A stretch of DNA of 64,000 nucleotides, taken from assembly GCF_026410255.1 (NCBI RefSeq), contig NZ_JAPMLL010000010.1, positions 62,001 to 126,000 on the forward strand, written 5' to 3'. The position numbers and the translations under genes were made by a program. The notes beneath the pieces are model-generated. The model was given only the letters and a program-made list of their open reading frames with translations, was not told the origin of the DNA and searched no databases. Source of the DNA: Xanthomarina sp. F1114. Lineage in GTDB: Bacteria; Bacteroidota; Bacteroidia; Flavobacteriales; Flavobacteriaceae. Numbering within the stretch: the first letter of the stretch is position 1; the number at the start of each line of letters is the position of its first letter. Shown piece by piece: positions 52,845 through 61,822 of the stretch.

Positions 52845-55403
52845 CTATCCACATTTAGAAGAACCACAGTCCTTACATGTTAGACAGCCTTCTTGATATA
52901 TTAAATTGGTAGAACTACAGCTGGCACAAGTTTGCCCTTTGGCTTGTGTGCCATCTTCTACATAACGTTTAATGGCACGAACTACGCCATTTTTCCATGT
53001 ATTAATAGACTCGCTGTCTAATTGAAGACTATTAATTAAATCTACAATTTTATCAATTGGCATTCCGTGACGTAAGGTACTTGAAATCAGTTTTGCATAA
53101 TTCCAATATTCTGGATTAAATTTATGCGAAAGTCCTTCAATAGTGGTTTTATAACCCCTTTTATTTTTATACTGAAAATCGTATCGCGAAGTTCCATCTT
53201 CATTTCTATTTTTAATGATGACACCATTATTTGCCCAACGTGGAATTAATATTCCATCTTCGTCATCTGCTAATCCCGTAAATACTTCGTAAGGTTTCCC
53301 ATCTATCAAGCCAATAAATGCAATCCACTTATCTTTATTATTCTGAAAACGAACAACATCGGCTTCTAGTACTTGAGGTCTTTTTGTAGGAAAAGCTGTT
53401 AACAATTCTTGAGCCTCTTCTTCGGTTTTCTCTTCGTTTGAAATTAATACACCAGAACGAGATCCGTCTCTATAAACAGTTACTCCTTTACAGCCAGCTT
53501 CCCAAGCTTCCAAATACAATTGTCCAACCAATTCCTCTGTAGCATCGTTTGGTAAATTAATGGTCACGCTAATAGAATGATCTACCCATTTTTGGACAGC
53601 TCCTTGCATGCTAACTTTACTCATCCAATCAACGTCGTTAGAAGTTGCTTTATAATAAGGCGATTTTTTAATTAATACATCCAATTCTTTTTGGGTAAAG
53701 TTCTTATTGGAATCTATATTATTAACTTCCATCCATTGTTTAAATCTATGATGAAAAACCACATATTCTTCCCAGGAATCCCCAACCTCATCTACAAAAT
53801 CTACACGAACATTTTTATCGTTTGGATTTACTTTTCTTCTTCGTTTATAAACTGGCATAAATACAGGTTCTATTCCAGAGGATGTTTGAGTCATTAAACT
53901 GGTTGTTCCAGTTGGAGCAATAGTTAACAAAGCAATATTTCTTCTTCCGTGTTCCAGCATCTCGTAATAAAGCTTTTCGTCTGCTTCTTTTAAACGTAAA
54001 ATAAACGGATTATTTTTTTCTCTTTCTGCATCAAAAATAGCAAACGGACCTCTGTCTTTTGCCATATAAACCGAAGCTCTATAAGCTTCTATTCCTAAGG
54101 TTTTATGTACTTCTACAGAAAACTCATTACCTTCTTTACTTCCGTATTGAATTCCTAAGGCAGCTAACATATCACCTTCAGCAGTAATACCAATTCCAGT
54201 TCTACGTCCTTCGTTTGCTTTAGTTTTAATATTTACCCAAAGGTTTCTTTCGGTTGCTTTCACCTCATCTAATTCTGGATCTGCATCAATTTTTGCAATA
54301 ATAGCATCGATCTTTTCAAGTTCTAAATCGATAATATCGTCCATAATACGTTGAGCCACATGTACGTGTTTTTTAAATAACTCGAAATTAAATTCAGCTT
54401 TATCTGTAAACGGATTTTCCACATAAGAAAATAAGTTGATAGCCAACAATCTACAAGAATCGTAAGGACAAAGAGGAATTTCTCCACATGGATTTGTAGA
54501 AACAGTTTTATAACCTAAATCGGCATAACAGTCTGGAACAGATTCGTTGATAATTGTGTCCCAAAACAAAATTCCAGGTTCGGCAGATTTCCATGCATTA
54601 TGAACAATTTTCTTCCAAACTTTATTCGCTTCTATAGTTTTGGAAAACTTTGGGTTTTCACTAAATATCGGATATTTCTGAGTGTAAGTTCCATTGGCTT
54701 TAACAGCTTCCATAAACTCGTCGTCTATTCTAACAGATACATTTGCACCTGTTACCTTACCTTGTTCTAATTTAGCATCGATAAATTCTTCTGAATCTGG
54801 ATGATTAATAGATACTGACAACATTAATGCTCCACGGCGTCCATCTTGTGCCACTTCTCGAGTAGAATTAGAGTAACGTTCCATAAAAGGAACTATTCCA
54901 GTAGAAGTTAAAGCCGAGTTTTTTACCGGAGAACCTTTAGGACGAATATGAGATAAATCGTGACCAACACCTCCACGACGTTTCATAAGCTGCACCTGTT
55001 CTTGGTCGATTTTCATGATTCCTCCATAGGAATCAGAATCTCCATCGTTTCCAATAACAAAGCAGTTTGAAAGTGATGCAATTTGGTACGGATTACCAAT
55101 TCCTGCCATGGGACTACCTTGCGGGACAATATATTTAAAATCCTTTATTAGATCGAAAATTTCTTTTTCGGAAAGCGGATTAGGATACCTCACTTCTACT
55201 CTTGCTATTTCTTTGGCAATACGCTTATGCATATCGTTTGGAGTTAACTCGTATAAATTGCCTTCAGAATCTTTTAAGGCATACTTATTAATCCATACGC
55301 GAGCAGCCAAATCATCTCCTTTAAAGTACTTTAAAGAGGCTTCAAAAGCGTCATCTTGTGAATACGTTGCAGGTAGAACTTCTTGTTGGGTTTGAACACT
55401 CAT
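52845..55403 (-). CDS. nrdJ: Adenosylcobalamin-dependent (class II) ribonucleotide reductase
   Basis: 852 residues, one polypeptide that reduces ribonucleotides to deoxyribonucleotides with adenosylcobalamin as radical source. Active-site motifs are SLSNCFVIGND (redox Cys), NPCGEIPLCPYDSCRL (thiyl radical Cys and catalytic Glu), and IAPTGTTSLMTQTSSGIEP. The C-terminus holds two CxxC pairs (TCASCSSTNLIY and CLTCKDCGSSKCG), the usual shuttle cysteines or zinc finger of the class II NrdJ C-terminus. No ATP-cone is visible at the N-terminus. No class I genes are in the window, and no cobalamin riboswitch is visible upstream. The gene is monocistronic. Confidence 0.95.
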   Translation of the reverse strand: MSVQTQQEVLPATYSQDDAFEASLKYFKGDDLAARVWINKYALKDSEGNLYELTPNDMHKRIAKEIARVEVRYPNPLSEKEIFDLIKDFKYIVPQGSPMAGIGNPYQIASLSNCFVIGNDGDSDSYGGIMKIDQEQVQLMKRRGGVGHDLSHIRPKGSPVKNSALTSTGIVPFMERYSNSTREVAQDGRRGALMLSVSINHPDSEEFIDAKLEQGKVTGANVSVRIDDEFMEAVKANGTYTQKYPIFSENPKFSKTIEANKVWKKIVHNAWKSAEPGILFWDTIINESVPDCYADLGYKTVSTNPCGEIPLCPYDSCRLLAINLFSYVENPFTDKAEFNFELFKKHVHVAQRIMDDIIDLELEKIDAIIAKIDADPELDEVKATERNLWVNIKTKANEGRRTGIGITAEGDMLAALGIQYGSKEGNEFSVEVHKTLGIEAYRASVYMAKDRGPFAIFDAEREKNNPFILRLKEADEKLYYEMLEHGRRNIALLTIAPTGTTSLMTQTSSGIEPVFMPVYKRRRKVNPNDKNVRVDFVDEVGDSWEEYVVFHHRFKQWMEVNNIDSNKNFTQKELDVLIKKSPYYKATSNDVDWMSKVSMQGAVQKWVDHSISVTINLPNDATEELVGQLYLEAWEAGCKGVTVYRDGSRSGVLISNEEKTEEEAQELLTAFPTKRPQVLEADVVRFQNNKDKWIAFIGLIDGKPYEVFTGLADDEDGILIPRWANNGVIIKNRNEDGTSRYDFQYKNKRGYKTTIEGLSHKFNPEYWNYAKLISSTLRHGMPIDKIVDLINSLQLDSESINTWKNGVVRAIKRYVEDGTQAKGQTCASCSSTNLIYQEGCLTCKDCGSSKCG

Positions 55404-55581
55404 TTTTTGATTATGTTTTAAAATATTTTGATTAATTTACTATGGTGTAAAGTAAGCAAAAATTTCTCACTAAAAAAATAAGATAATCTGAAAAGTTTAC
55501 AGAAAAATGGTTTAATTAATTGATTTACAATGTTTTAACTATTTATCAATAACAAAAAGTTAACAAATATATTATTTTGTA

Positions 55582-56535
55582 TTAAAAATCAACAACCACT
55601 CCAACCCCTAGCAATTGCTTCCATTGCATCTTGGCTCCTTGGGTAAAATACTCCCCTTCTACATCAGATTCAATTTGGGTTTTTATATCATTATCGTACT
55701 TAAGATGGGATCCAAAATTGGCCTTTATAAAATTATTCACTCTAAAGTCGAAGTTAATCTGCCAATCGACGTCAATATTTCCAAAATCGTTTAAATAATC
55801 CGTATAGAAACTCACATAGTTTCCTATAAAAACATTTTCAAATAATTGGGTTTCGTATGCACTAGTAAGCAAGATTCCTACTTCGTTTCGTATGCGCTCT
55901 CCAGCGAGAACCATATTCCCATCGTCGTCATAAACCGCGCCTACAACTCCAAACGCTCCGGCATTTGCCAATTTTTCATCTAGAACAAAGGTCGTTTTCA
56001 TTGTTAGTGGCGAAAAATACAGGGAAAACTCATCAATATTTCTTCCATATTCAATACCTCCTCCAATAAACAGATAACCTGGAGCCATAAATTTAGACAA
56101 CACATTGGTCTCATCGGGGTAATTATAACCTTCCGAAAATTGCGATTTAAAATTAAATTTGGCCGAATAAAACCAATTAGTATATTCGTCCCGTTTAAAG
56201 CCTAAGGTGGAGCTAATATCAATAATATCGTCAGTTTTTCTTAAACCTTGATCCTCTTGTTTATTAACACCATATCGAGTTATTAATAAACTATTCCATA
56301 TCAAGTGTTTGTAACGGTATTTTAAGGAACTCTCAAAATTGATTAAAACTGAGATAGAGTTACTTCCTCCTGAATTCCAATTTACAAAAGCCACTTCACT
56401 CATAAGCATGCTGGCTTTGTTTTTAAGTGTCCATTTTGGAACATTGATGTTTTCTATTTTAAAAAACAACGAGTCCGGTTGCGCAAATGCAAATTGAAAA
56501 CTAATTAGAAATAAAACAAAAACAAACTTCTTCAC
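55582..56535 (-). CDS. DUF3078 outer-membrane beta-barrel protein
   Basis: 317 residues with signal peptide MKKFVFVLFLISFQFAFAQ. The chain after it is barrel-like: WTLKNKASMLMSEVAFVNWN, the NWNSGGSNSISVL motif and repeated strands ending in WKQLLGVGVVVDF with a terminal Phe. This matches DUF3078, found in Bacteroidota outer membranes and of unknown function. It lies 18 bases after purM on the same strand, so the two are probably co-transcribed. Confidence 0.82.
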   Translation of the reverse strand: MKKFVFVLFLISFQFAFAQPDSLFFKIENINVPKWTLKNKASMLMSEVAFVNWNSGGSNSISVLINFESSLKYRYKHLIWNSLLITRYGVNKQEDQGLRKTDDIIDISSTLGFKRDEYTNWFYSAKFNFKSQFSEGYNYPDETNVLSKFMAPGYLFIGGGIEYGRNIDEFSLYFSPLTMKTTFVLDEKLANAGAFGVVGAVYDDDGNMVLAGERIRNEVGILLTSAYETQLFENVFIGNYVSFYTDYLNDFGNIDVDWQINFDFRVNNFIKANFGSHLKYDNDIKTQIESDVEGEYFTQGAKMQWKQLLGVGVVVDF

Positions 56536-56553
56536 TAACTCGAAATTTTAAAC

Positions 56554-57732
56554 TTAATAAACAAATTCACCAAATTCGCTAGAAATGCTAAGTTGTTTTT
56601 TTTCTGAAGCTTCTACGCGTCCAATAATTTTAGCATCCACATTAAAGGATTTTGAAATAGCTATAATATCTTCTGCAACCTCTGGAGACACATACAGTTC
56701 CATGCGATGTCCGCAATTAAACACTTGATACATTTCTTTCCAATCTGTTTTAGATTGTTCTTGGATAAGCTTAAACAACGGAGGAACAGAAAACATATTA
56801 TCTTTTATAATATGAAGTCGATCTACAAAGTGAAGTATTTTAGTTTGAGCGCCTCCACTACAATGAATCATTCCATGAATAGTGTCGCTCTTATATTGAG
56901 ATAATATTTTTTTAATAATTGGCGCATAGGTTCTGGTTGGCGACAAAACTAACTTTCCAGCATCTATAGGTGAATCTGCTACAGAATCTGTTAGTTTTAC
57001 TTTTCCAGAATAAACTAATTCCTTTGGAACCGAAGGATCAAAACTCTCCGGATATTTTTCTGCCAAATATTTATGAAAAACATCGTGTCTAGCCGAAGTT
57101 AGACCATTACTTCCCATGCCACCATTATATTCTTTTTCATAAGTGGCTTGCCCAAAAGATTCCATGCCAACAATTACATCTCCTGCTTTAATATTTGCAT
57201 TATCAATAACATCGCTGCGCTTTAATCTTGCGGTAACCGTGGAGTCGACAATTATAGTACGAACCAAATCTCCAACATCGGCAGTTTCTCCTCCCGTTGA
57301 ATGGATTGTTACTCCAAACGATTTTAATTCTTCAATTAGCTCTTCGGTACCATTTATAATAGCCGAAAGAACTTCGCCTGGAATTAGGTTTTTATTTCTT
57401 CCAATAGTAGAAGATAACATAATATTATCTGTAGCTCCCACACAAAGAAGATCGTCCACATTCATAATTAATGCATCCTGAGCAATTCCTTTCCAAACAG
57501 AAAGATCGCCAGTTTCCTTCCAATACATATAAGCTAAAGAACTTTTGGTTCCTGCTCCGTCTGCATGCATAACAAGACAATGCTCTTCGCTATTGGTAAG
57601 ATAATCAGGTACAATTTTACAAAAGGCTTTAGGAAAAAGACCTTTATCGATCTTTTTGATAGCATTATGCACATCTTCCTTTGAGGCCGAAACACCCCTT
57701 TGCGAATATCTTTTGCTTACTTCTCCACTCAT
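56554..57732 (-). CDS. purM: Phosphoribosylformylglycinamidine cyclo-ligase (AIR synthetase)
   Basis: 392 residues from ATG 57732; ten extra upstream codons are possible but MSGEVSKRYSQRGVS is the natural N-terminus. It makes aminoimidazole ribotide in purine synthesis using ATP. Family motifs are VMHADGAGTKSSLAYMYW, DALIMNVDDLLCVGA, STGGETADVGDLVRT and MGSNGLTSARHDV; the C-terminal domain has MIHCSGGAQTKILHF. TATTTTTG on the minus strand (57751-57758) is a likely -7 element. A DUF3078 gene follows. Confidence 0.94.
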   Translation of the reverse strand: MSGEVSKRYSQRGVSASKEDVHNAIKKIDKGLFPKAFCKIVPDYLTNSEEHCLVMHADGAGTKSSLAYMYWKETGDLSVWKGIAQDALIMNVDDLLCVGATDNIMLSSTIGRNKNLIPGEVLSAIINGTEELIEELKSFGVTIHSTGGETADVGDLVRTIIVDSTVTARLKRSDVIDNANIKAGDVIVGMESFGQATYEKEYNGGMGSNGLTSARHDVFHKYLAEKYPESFDPSVPKELVYSGKVKLTDSVADSPIDAGKLVLSPTRTYAPIIKKILSQYKSDTIHGMIHCSGGAQTKILHFVDRLHIIKDNMFSVPPLFKLIQEQSKTDWKEMYQVFNCGHRMELYVSPEVAEDIIAISKSFNVDAKIIGRVEASEKKQLSISSEFGEFVY

Positions 57733-57966
57733 AAAATTGATTTTAAAATGCAAAAATAGCAATTGTTATCTACTTATTTGGTAATAAACTGAATGGAATT
57801 AACAATAACGAACTCATTAATCTTAGATTTAACTTTTCTTTTAGAACCTCAAAAATAAAAATCAAAAGCTAGAAATAAATAACAGAAAATGTCATCTAAA
57901 TTTATACACATATTTATATAAGGTTTAGAGCAAAACTGGCAACAATAAAAAGACTATTTTTCCACA

Positions 57967-58022
57967 CAAAAAAAACACTAATTACGCTTGAAAATTTCTT
58001 TTCATGCATAACTAGTGTTTTC
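57967..58022 (-). terminator. Extended hairpin terminator of the 42-aa secreted-peptide gene
   Basis: AAAACACTA (57972-57980) pairs with TAGTGTTTT (58013-58021). Inside it TGAAAA and TTTTCA also pair, and TTACGC/GCATAA between them match with one mismatch, giving a long imperfect hairpin. On the minus strand a T8 tract follows. The rest of the 57733-58092 gap holds nothing I can recognise. Confidence 0.65.
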
Positions 58023-58092
58023 AAAATCTTAACTAAAAGATTCTATTAAAATAGACTAACGTCTACTAAATTTTTTGAAACAATTTAATAAT

Positions 58093-58221
58093 TTAAAATT
58101 TCGCTGCTTGTTGGTGAACAACTAAGTCTTTCTGCGTTTCTTTTTTATTATCGCTGTTTCTTTGCGAGAATATAAAGGTCGCAGCCATAAGCATAAGAAC
58201 ACTTATAATGAGCCTTTTCAT
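58093..58221 (-). CDS. Small secreted peptide, 42 aa, hypothetical
   Basis: ATG 58221 to TAA 58093. The first 20 residues (MKRLIISVLMLMAATFIFSQ) are a convincing signal sequence, with cleavage expected after FSQ, leaving a mature peptide of about 22 residues, RNSDNKKETQKDLVVHQQAA plus KF. The mature part is polar and rich in Lys, Gln and Asp. A dedicated terminator lies downstream and no other gene is in the unit. Short exported peptides of this kind are common in flavobacteria; function unknown. Confidence 0.6.
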   Translation of the reverse strand: MKRLIISVLMLMAATFIFSQRNSDNKKETQKDLVVHQQAAKF

Positions 58222-58405
58222 GTTAATTTGAATAATTGATTAATAGCTCTGCTAAGATACTAATTAACAGGCTAACAAAGGACTCATACACTACTTTTTC
58301 GTTGACCTACGAATTATTTCAGACAAACTACACGATATATTGCACACAACAAATAAAACCTGACAGTTAATGGCTATTTTACAAGGTTTTGAGCTTAGTT
58401 ATAAC

Positions 58406-60598
58406 TTACCTAGTAAACAATAATTCTCTGTATTTTGTTAACGGCCAAAGCTCGTCGTCTACCAATAATTCTAATTTATCGCAGTGGTATCTAATCTCAT
58501 CGAAAAGAGGTTTTACCTGAAAGCAATAGGCTTCTGCTTTTTCTTCTAAATTATCAATATGATTAGCTACTTTTCTAGCATTAATCATTTTAGTAACATT
58601 AGAGTTGATAAATTCTATATGTTCAGAGATTTCTTCGATCAAAGTCATTTGCTCTCCAGCAAATTTCTTAAACTCGACGCCATATATTTCTTTTAAACCT
58701 CTTACATTTTCAATTAAAACATTTTGGTATTTAACTGCAATTGGAACCACGTGATTTCTAGCTATATCTCCCAGAACACGACCTTCAATTTGAATATGCA
58801 TTACGTAGTCTTCAAGTTCAACTTCATAACGAGAAATACTCTCTACACGATTTAAGACATTTAATCCTTCAAACATCTTAATAGTCTTTTCAGAAATTTT
58901 AGCCTTTAAAGCTTCAGGTGTGGTTTTATAATTGCTTAAACCTCTGCGTTTAGCTTCTATTTCCCATTCTTCGCCATATCCATTTCCTTCAAATAAGATA
59001 TTTTTGGACTTTTTAATATATTCTCTTAATACATTAAAGATAGCTTCGTCCTTCTTTAATCCTTTTCCTTTTTTATCAATTAAAGCATCGACCTCCGCTT
59101 TAAATTCAATTAACTGGTTAGCAACAATTGTACTTAAAACCGTCATAGGCTTCCCACAGTTAGCTGTTGAACCTACCGCTCTAAATTCGAATTTATTCCC
59201 AGTAAACGCAAAAGAGGATGTTCTATTTCTATCTGTATTGTCTAATAATATTTCAGGGATTTTACCAACTACATTCAACTTTAAGTCTGTTTTCTCTTCA
59301 GGCGAAAGCTTGCCGTTAGTTACATTTTCCAATTCATCCAACACATTAGTAAGTTGTTCTCCAATAAACACGGATATAATGGCAGGAGGTGCTTCGTTGG
59401 CTCCTAAACGATGATCGTTACTAGCTGAGGCAATAGAAGCTCTTACCAGCTCTTCGTTATCGTTAACAGCTTTAATAGTGTTTATAAAGAAAGTAAGAAA
59501 CTGTAAATTGCTCATTGGCGTCTTTCCAGGCCCCAGTAAATTGACCCCTGTATTGGTACTTAAGCTCCAGTTGTTATGTTTTCCCGAACCATTAACTCCT
59601 TTAAAAGGTTTTTCATGGAACAACACCTTAAAATCATGGCGTTCTGCCACTCTATCCATAAGGTCCATAAGCAAAGAGTTATGATCTACTGCTAAATTTG
59701 CTTCGTCGAACACTGGCGCAAGCTCAAATTGATTTGGAGCCACTTCGTTGTGTCTTGTCTTAACGGGAATACCCAATAACATGCATTCGGTTTCTAAATC
59801 GCGCATAAACTGCATAGCTCGCTTAGGAATAGTTCCAAAATAATGATCGTCTAACTGTTGTCCTTTTGCAGAAGAATGCCCAAGAAGGGTTCTACCTGTT
59901 AATAGAATATCGGGTCTCGAAGCAGCCAAGCCACGGTCTATTAAAAAGTATTCTTGTTCCCACCCCAAAGAGGTATTGACTTTTTTTACATTTTTATCGA
60001 AGTATTTACATACGTCCACAGCAGCAGCATCAATAGCTTGCAGTGAGCGTAGTAACGGAGTTTTATAATCTAAAGCTTCTCCGGTATACGAAACAAATAC
60101 TGTTGGAATACATAAAGTAGTTCCATATATAAAAGCAGGAGAAGTTGGATCCCAAGCTGTATAACCACGAGCTTCAAAGGTGTTTCTAATACCGCCATTT
60201 GGAAAACTAGAGGCATCTGGTTCTTGTTGTACCAATTGTCCACCACCAAACTTTTCTATAGCTCGACCATTGCCAACAGGCTCGAAAAAAGCATCGTGTT
60301 TTTCTGCTGTTGCGCCTGTTAAAGGTTGGAACCAGTGGGTATAATGAGTAACCCCTTTAGAAATTGCCCATTCTTTCATTCCCGTAGAAATATGATCTGC
60401 GACCACCCGTTCTATTTTTGAACCATTTAAAACAGCATCCATTACACTTACAAAAGCCTCTTTAGTAAGATATTGCCGCATTTTATCTTCGTTAAATACG
60501 TTTCTACCAAAAAGAGCAGATCTACGTTCGTTCTCGTCTATTTTAATGGGTTTTTTATTAAGCGCTTGCTTAATGGCGTAAAATCTTAATGTGGACAT
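58406..60598 (-). CDS. glnN: Glutamine synthetase type III
   Basis: 730 residues, the length of dodecameric GSIII, which makes glutamine from glutamate, ammonium and ATP. GSIII hallmarks are TRHNEVAPNQFELAPVFDEA, HEKPFKGVNGSGKHNNWSLS and DNTDRNRTSSFAFTGNKFEF, with LGWEQEYFLID holding a metal-ligand Glu. This form is typical of Bacteroidota and is not adenylylated in the way type I is. It has a near-consensus promoter and no neighbouring co-transcribed gene. Confidence 0.96.
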   Translation of the reverse strand: MSTLRFYAIKQALNKKPIKIDENERRSALFGRNVFNEDKMRQYLTKEAFVSVMDAVLNGSKIERVVADHISTGMKEWAISKGVTHYTHWFQPLTGATAEKHDAFFEPVGNGRAIEKFGGGQLVQQEPDASSFPNGGIRNTFEARGYTAWDPTSPAFIYGTTLCIPTVFVSYTGEALDYKTPLLRSLQAIDAAAVDVCKYFDKNVKKVNTSLGWEQEYFLIDRGLAASRPDILLTGRTLLGHSSAKGQQLDDHYFGTIPKRAMQFMRDLETECMLLGIPVKTRHNEVAPNQFELAPVFDEANLAVDHNSLLMDLMDRVAERHDFKVLFHEKPFKGVNGSGKHNNWSLSTNTGVNLLGPGKTPMSNLQFLTFFINTIKAVNDNEELVRASIASASNDHRLGANEAPPAIISVFIGEQLTNVLDELENVTNGKLSPEEKTDLKLNVVGKIPEILLDNTDRNRTSSFAFTGNKFEFRAVGSTANCGKPMTVLSTIVANQLIEFKAEVDALIDKKGKGLKKDEAIFNVLREYIKKSKNILFEGNGYGEEWEIEAKRRGLSNYKTTPEALKAKISEKTIKMFEGLNVLNRVESISRYEVELEDYVMHIQIEGRVLGDIARNHVVPIAVKYQNVLIENVRGLKEIYGVEFKKFAGEQMTLIEEISEHIEFINSNVTKMINARKVANHIDNLEEKAEAYCFQVKPLFDEIRYHCDKLELLVDDELWPLTKYRELLFTR

Positions 60599-60630
60599 AA
60601 TGTATTTGTTAGTTGTGAAATTTTATAAGG

Positions 60631-60660
60631 CAAATTTATAAAAAAAATCTTTTTCAACAA
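60631..60660 (-). promoter_or_regulatory. Bacteroidota promoter of glnN
   Basis: On the minus strand TTG (60660-60658), a 19-base spacer and TAAATTTG (60638-60631) match the TTG-N19-TAnnTTTG consensus. The transcript would start about 25 bases before the glnN ATG. The best promoter match I see in the window. Confidence 0.7.
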
Positions 60661-60726
60661 CACTCACCCCCTAAAAATATAGGGTGTAACCCTAAAAAAA
60701 CTACAAATAACGCAAACCACCCCTAT

Positions 60727-61677
60727 CTAATCTGCAGAAAACGCTGAATAAACAAAGAAAATATAAGCACCCAGAATAATGAATCCTTTTAATCTTCCTA
60801 TTTCAAACTTTTTAGGTAAAAGCATAAAAGGAATTAAGATAGCAGAGAAACCAATCATCCAAAAAATGTCATTTGTAAGCAGCTTCGGATTGACTAAGTT
60901 TATAGGCTGTATCATGGCTGTTAGACCAAGAACAGAAGAAATATTAAAAATATTAGAGCCAATTAAATTTCCAAGAGAAATAGCTTTTTCTTGCTTGACA
61001 GCTGCAATAACTGAGGCTGCAAGTTCTGGAACACTAGTTCCAATGGCAACCATTGTAACAGAAATAACTCGTTCGCTTACCCCATAAGATTGAGCCATTT
61101 CTTTAGCTCCAAAAACCAACCAAGAACTACCAAAGTAGAGTGCAGAACCTCCGATTAACAACCATACTATAATTTTAAAGTTTGAAGTTTTCTGTAAAGT
61201 ATCGTCAACTTCCTCAATAGCATCAGAATTTGTACCTCTTGATTTTTTTATTAATACAATTAAGAAGATAATTAGGGAAACAAAAAGAATTAAACCTTCT
61301 ATAAAACTCAAAACTTCTCCACTTTTCAAAAAGAAGTACAAAAGAATGGACAAAAACATCATCATTGGCCAATTGAGCTTATAAAAATCGCTACTAATAG
61401 TCAACGGGGCAATGATAGCGGTAATACCCAATACCAAACCAATATTAGCTATATTAGAACCAATAACATTTCCTAAGGCTATATCTGGCGAACCATCTAA
61501 AGCTGCTTGCAAACTAACTAAAAGCTCTGGAGCTGAGGTTGCAAAAGAAACAACCGTCATACCAATTACTAGTTTAGATATATTGAATTTAAAGGATAGA
61601 GCAACTGAAGACCTTACTAAAAACTCTCCTCCTACAACCAATAAAATAAGACCTAGAACAATCCAAAGTACACTCAT
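60727..61677 (-). CDS. Calcium/sodium exchanger (CaCA family, YrbG-like)
   Basis: 316 residues with about 10 membrane helices in two inverted halves. Each half carries an alpha repeat: VVSFATSAPELLVSLQAAL with GNVIGSNIANIG, and MVAIGTSVPELAASVIAAV with GNLIGSNIFNIS. The paired Glu residues in these repeats form the cation sites. It would exchange Ca2+ for Na+ or H+ at the inner membrane. It lies between glnN and the nuclease gene on the same strand with no obvious operon link. Confidence 0.93.
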   Translation of the reverse strand: MSVLWIVLGLILLVVGGEFLVRSSVALSFKFNISKLVIGMTVVSFATSAPELLVSLQAALDGSPDIALGNVIGSNIANIGLVLGITAIIAPLTISSDFYKLNWPMMMFLSILLYFFLKSGEVLSFIEGLILFVSLIIFLIVLIKKSRGTNSDAIEEVDDTLQKTSNFKIIVWLLIGGSALYFGSSWLVFGAKEMAQSYGVSERVISVTMVAIGTSVPELAASVIAAVKQEKAISLGNLIGSNIFNISSVLGLTAMIQPINLVNPKLLTNDIFWMIGFSAILIPFMLLPKKFEIGRLKGFIILGAYIFFVYSAFSAD

Positions 61678-61770
61678 AAACTATTTTTTTTTGCGAAGAT
61701 AACATTTCCCTTGAAAAATTAATTAGAACAAAAGTATTCGTTATACATCAAACTCAATACTTTTTTATTT

Positions 61771-61799
61771 AAAAAAAAAGCTACTTCCAAGAGTAGCTT
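61771..61799 (-). terminator. Intrinsic terminator of the secreted nuclease gene
   Basis: AAGCTACT (61778-61785) and AGTAGCTT (61792-61799) form a perfect 8-bp stem; on the minus strand it is followed by a T-run. It lies 23 bases after the nuclease stop. Confidence 0.8.
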
Positions 61800-61822
61800 A
61801 TTTTCTATGAAGTCTTAAATAA

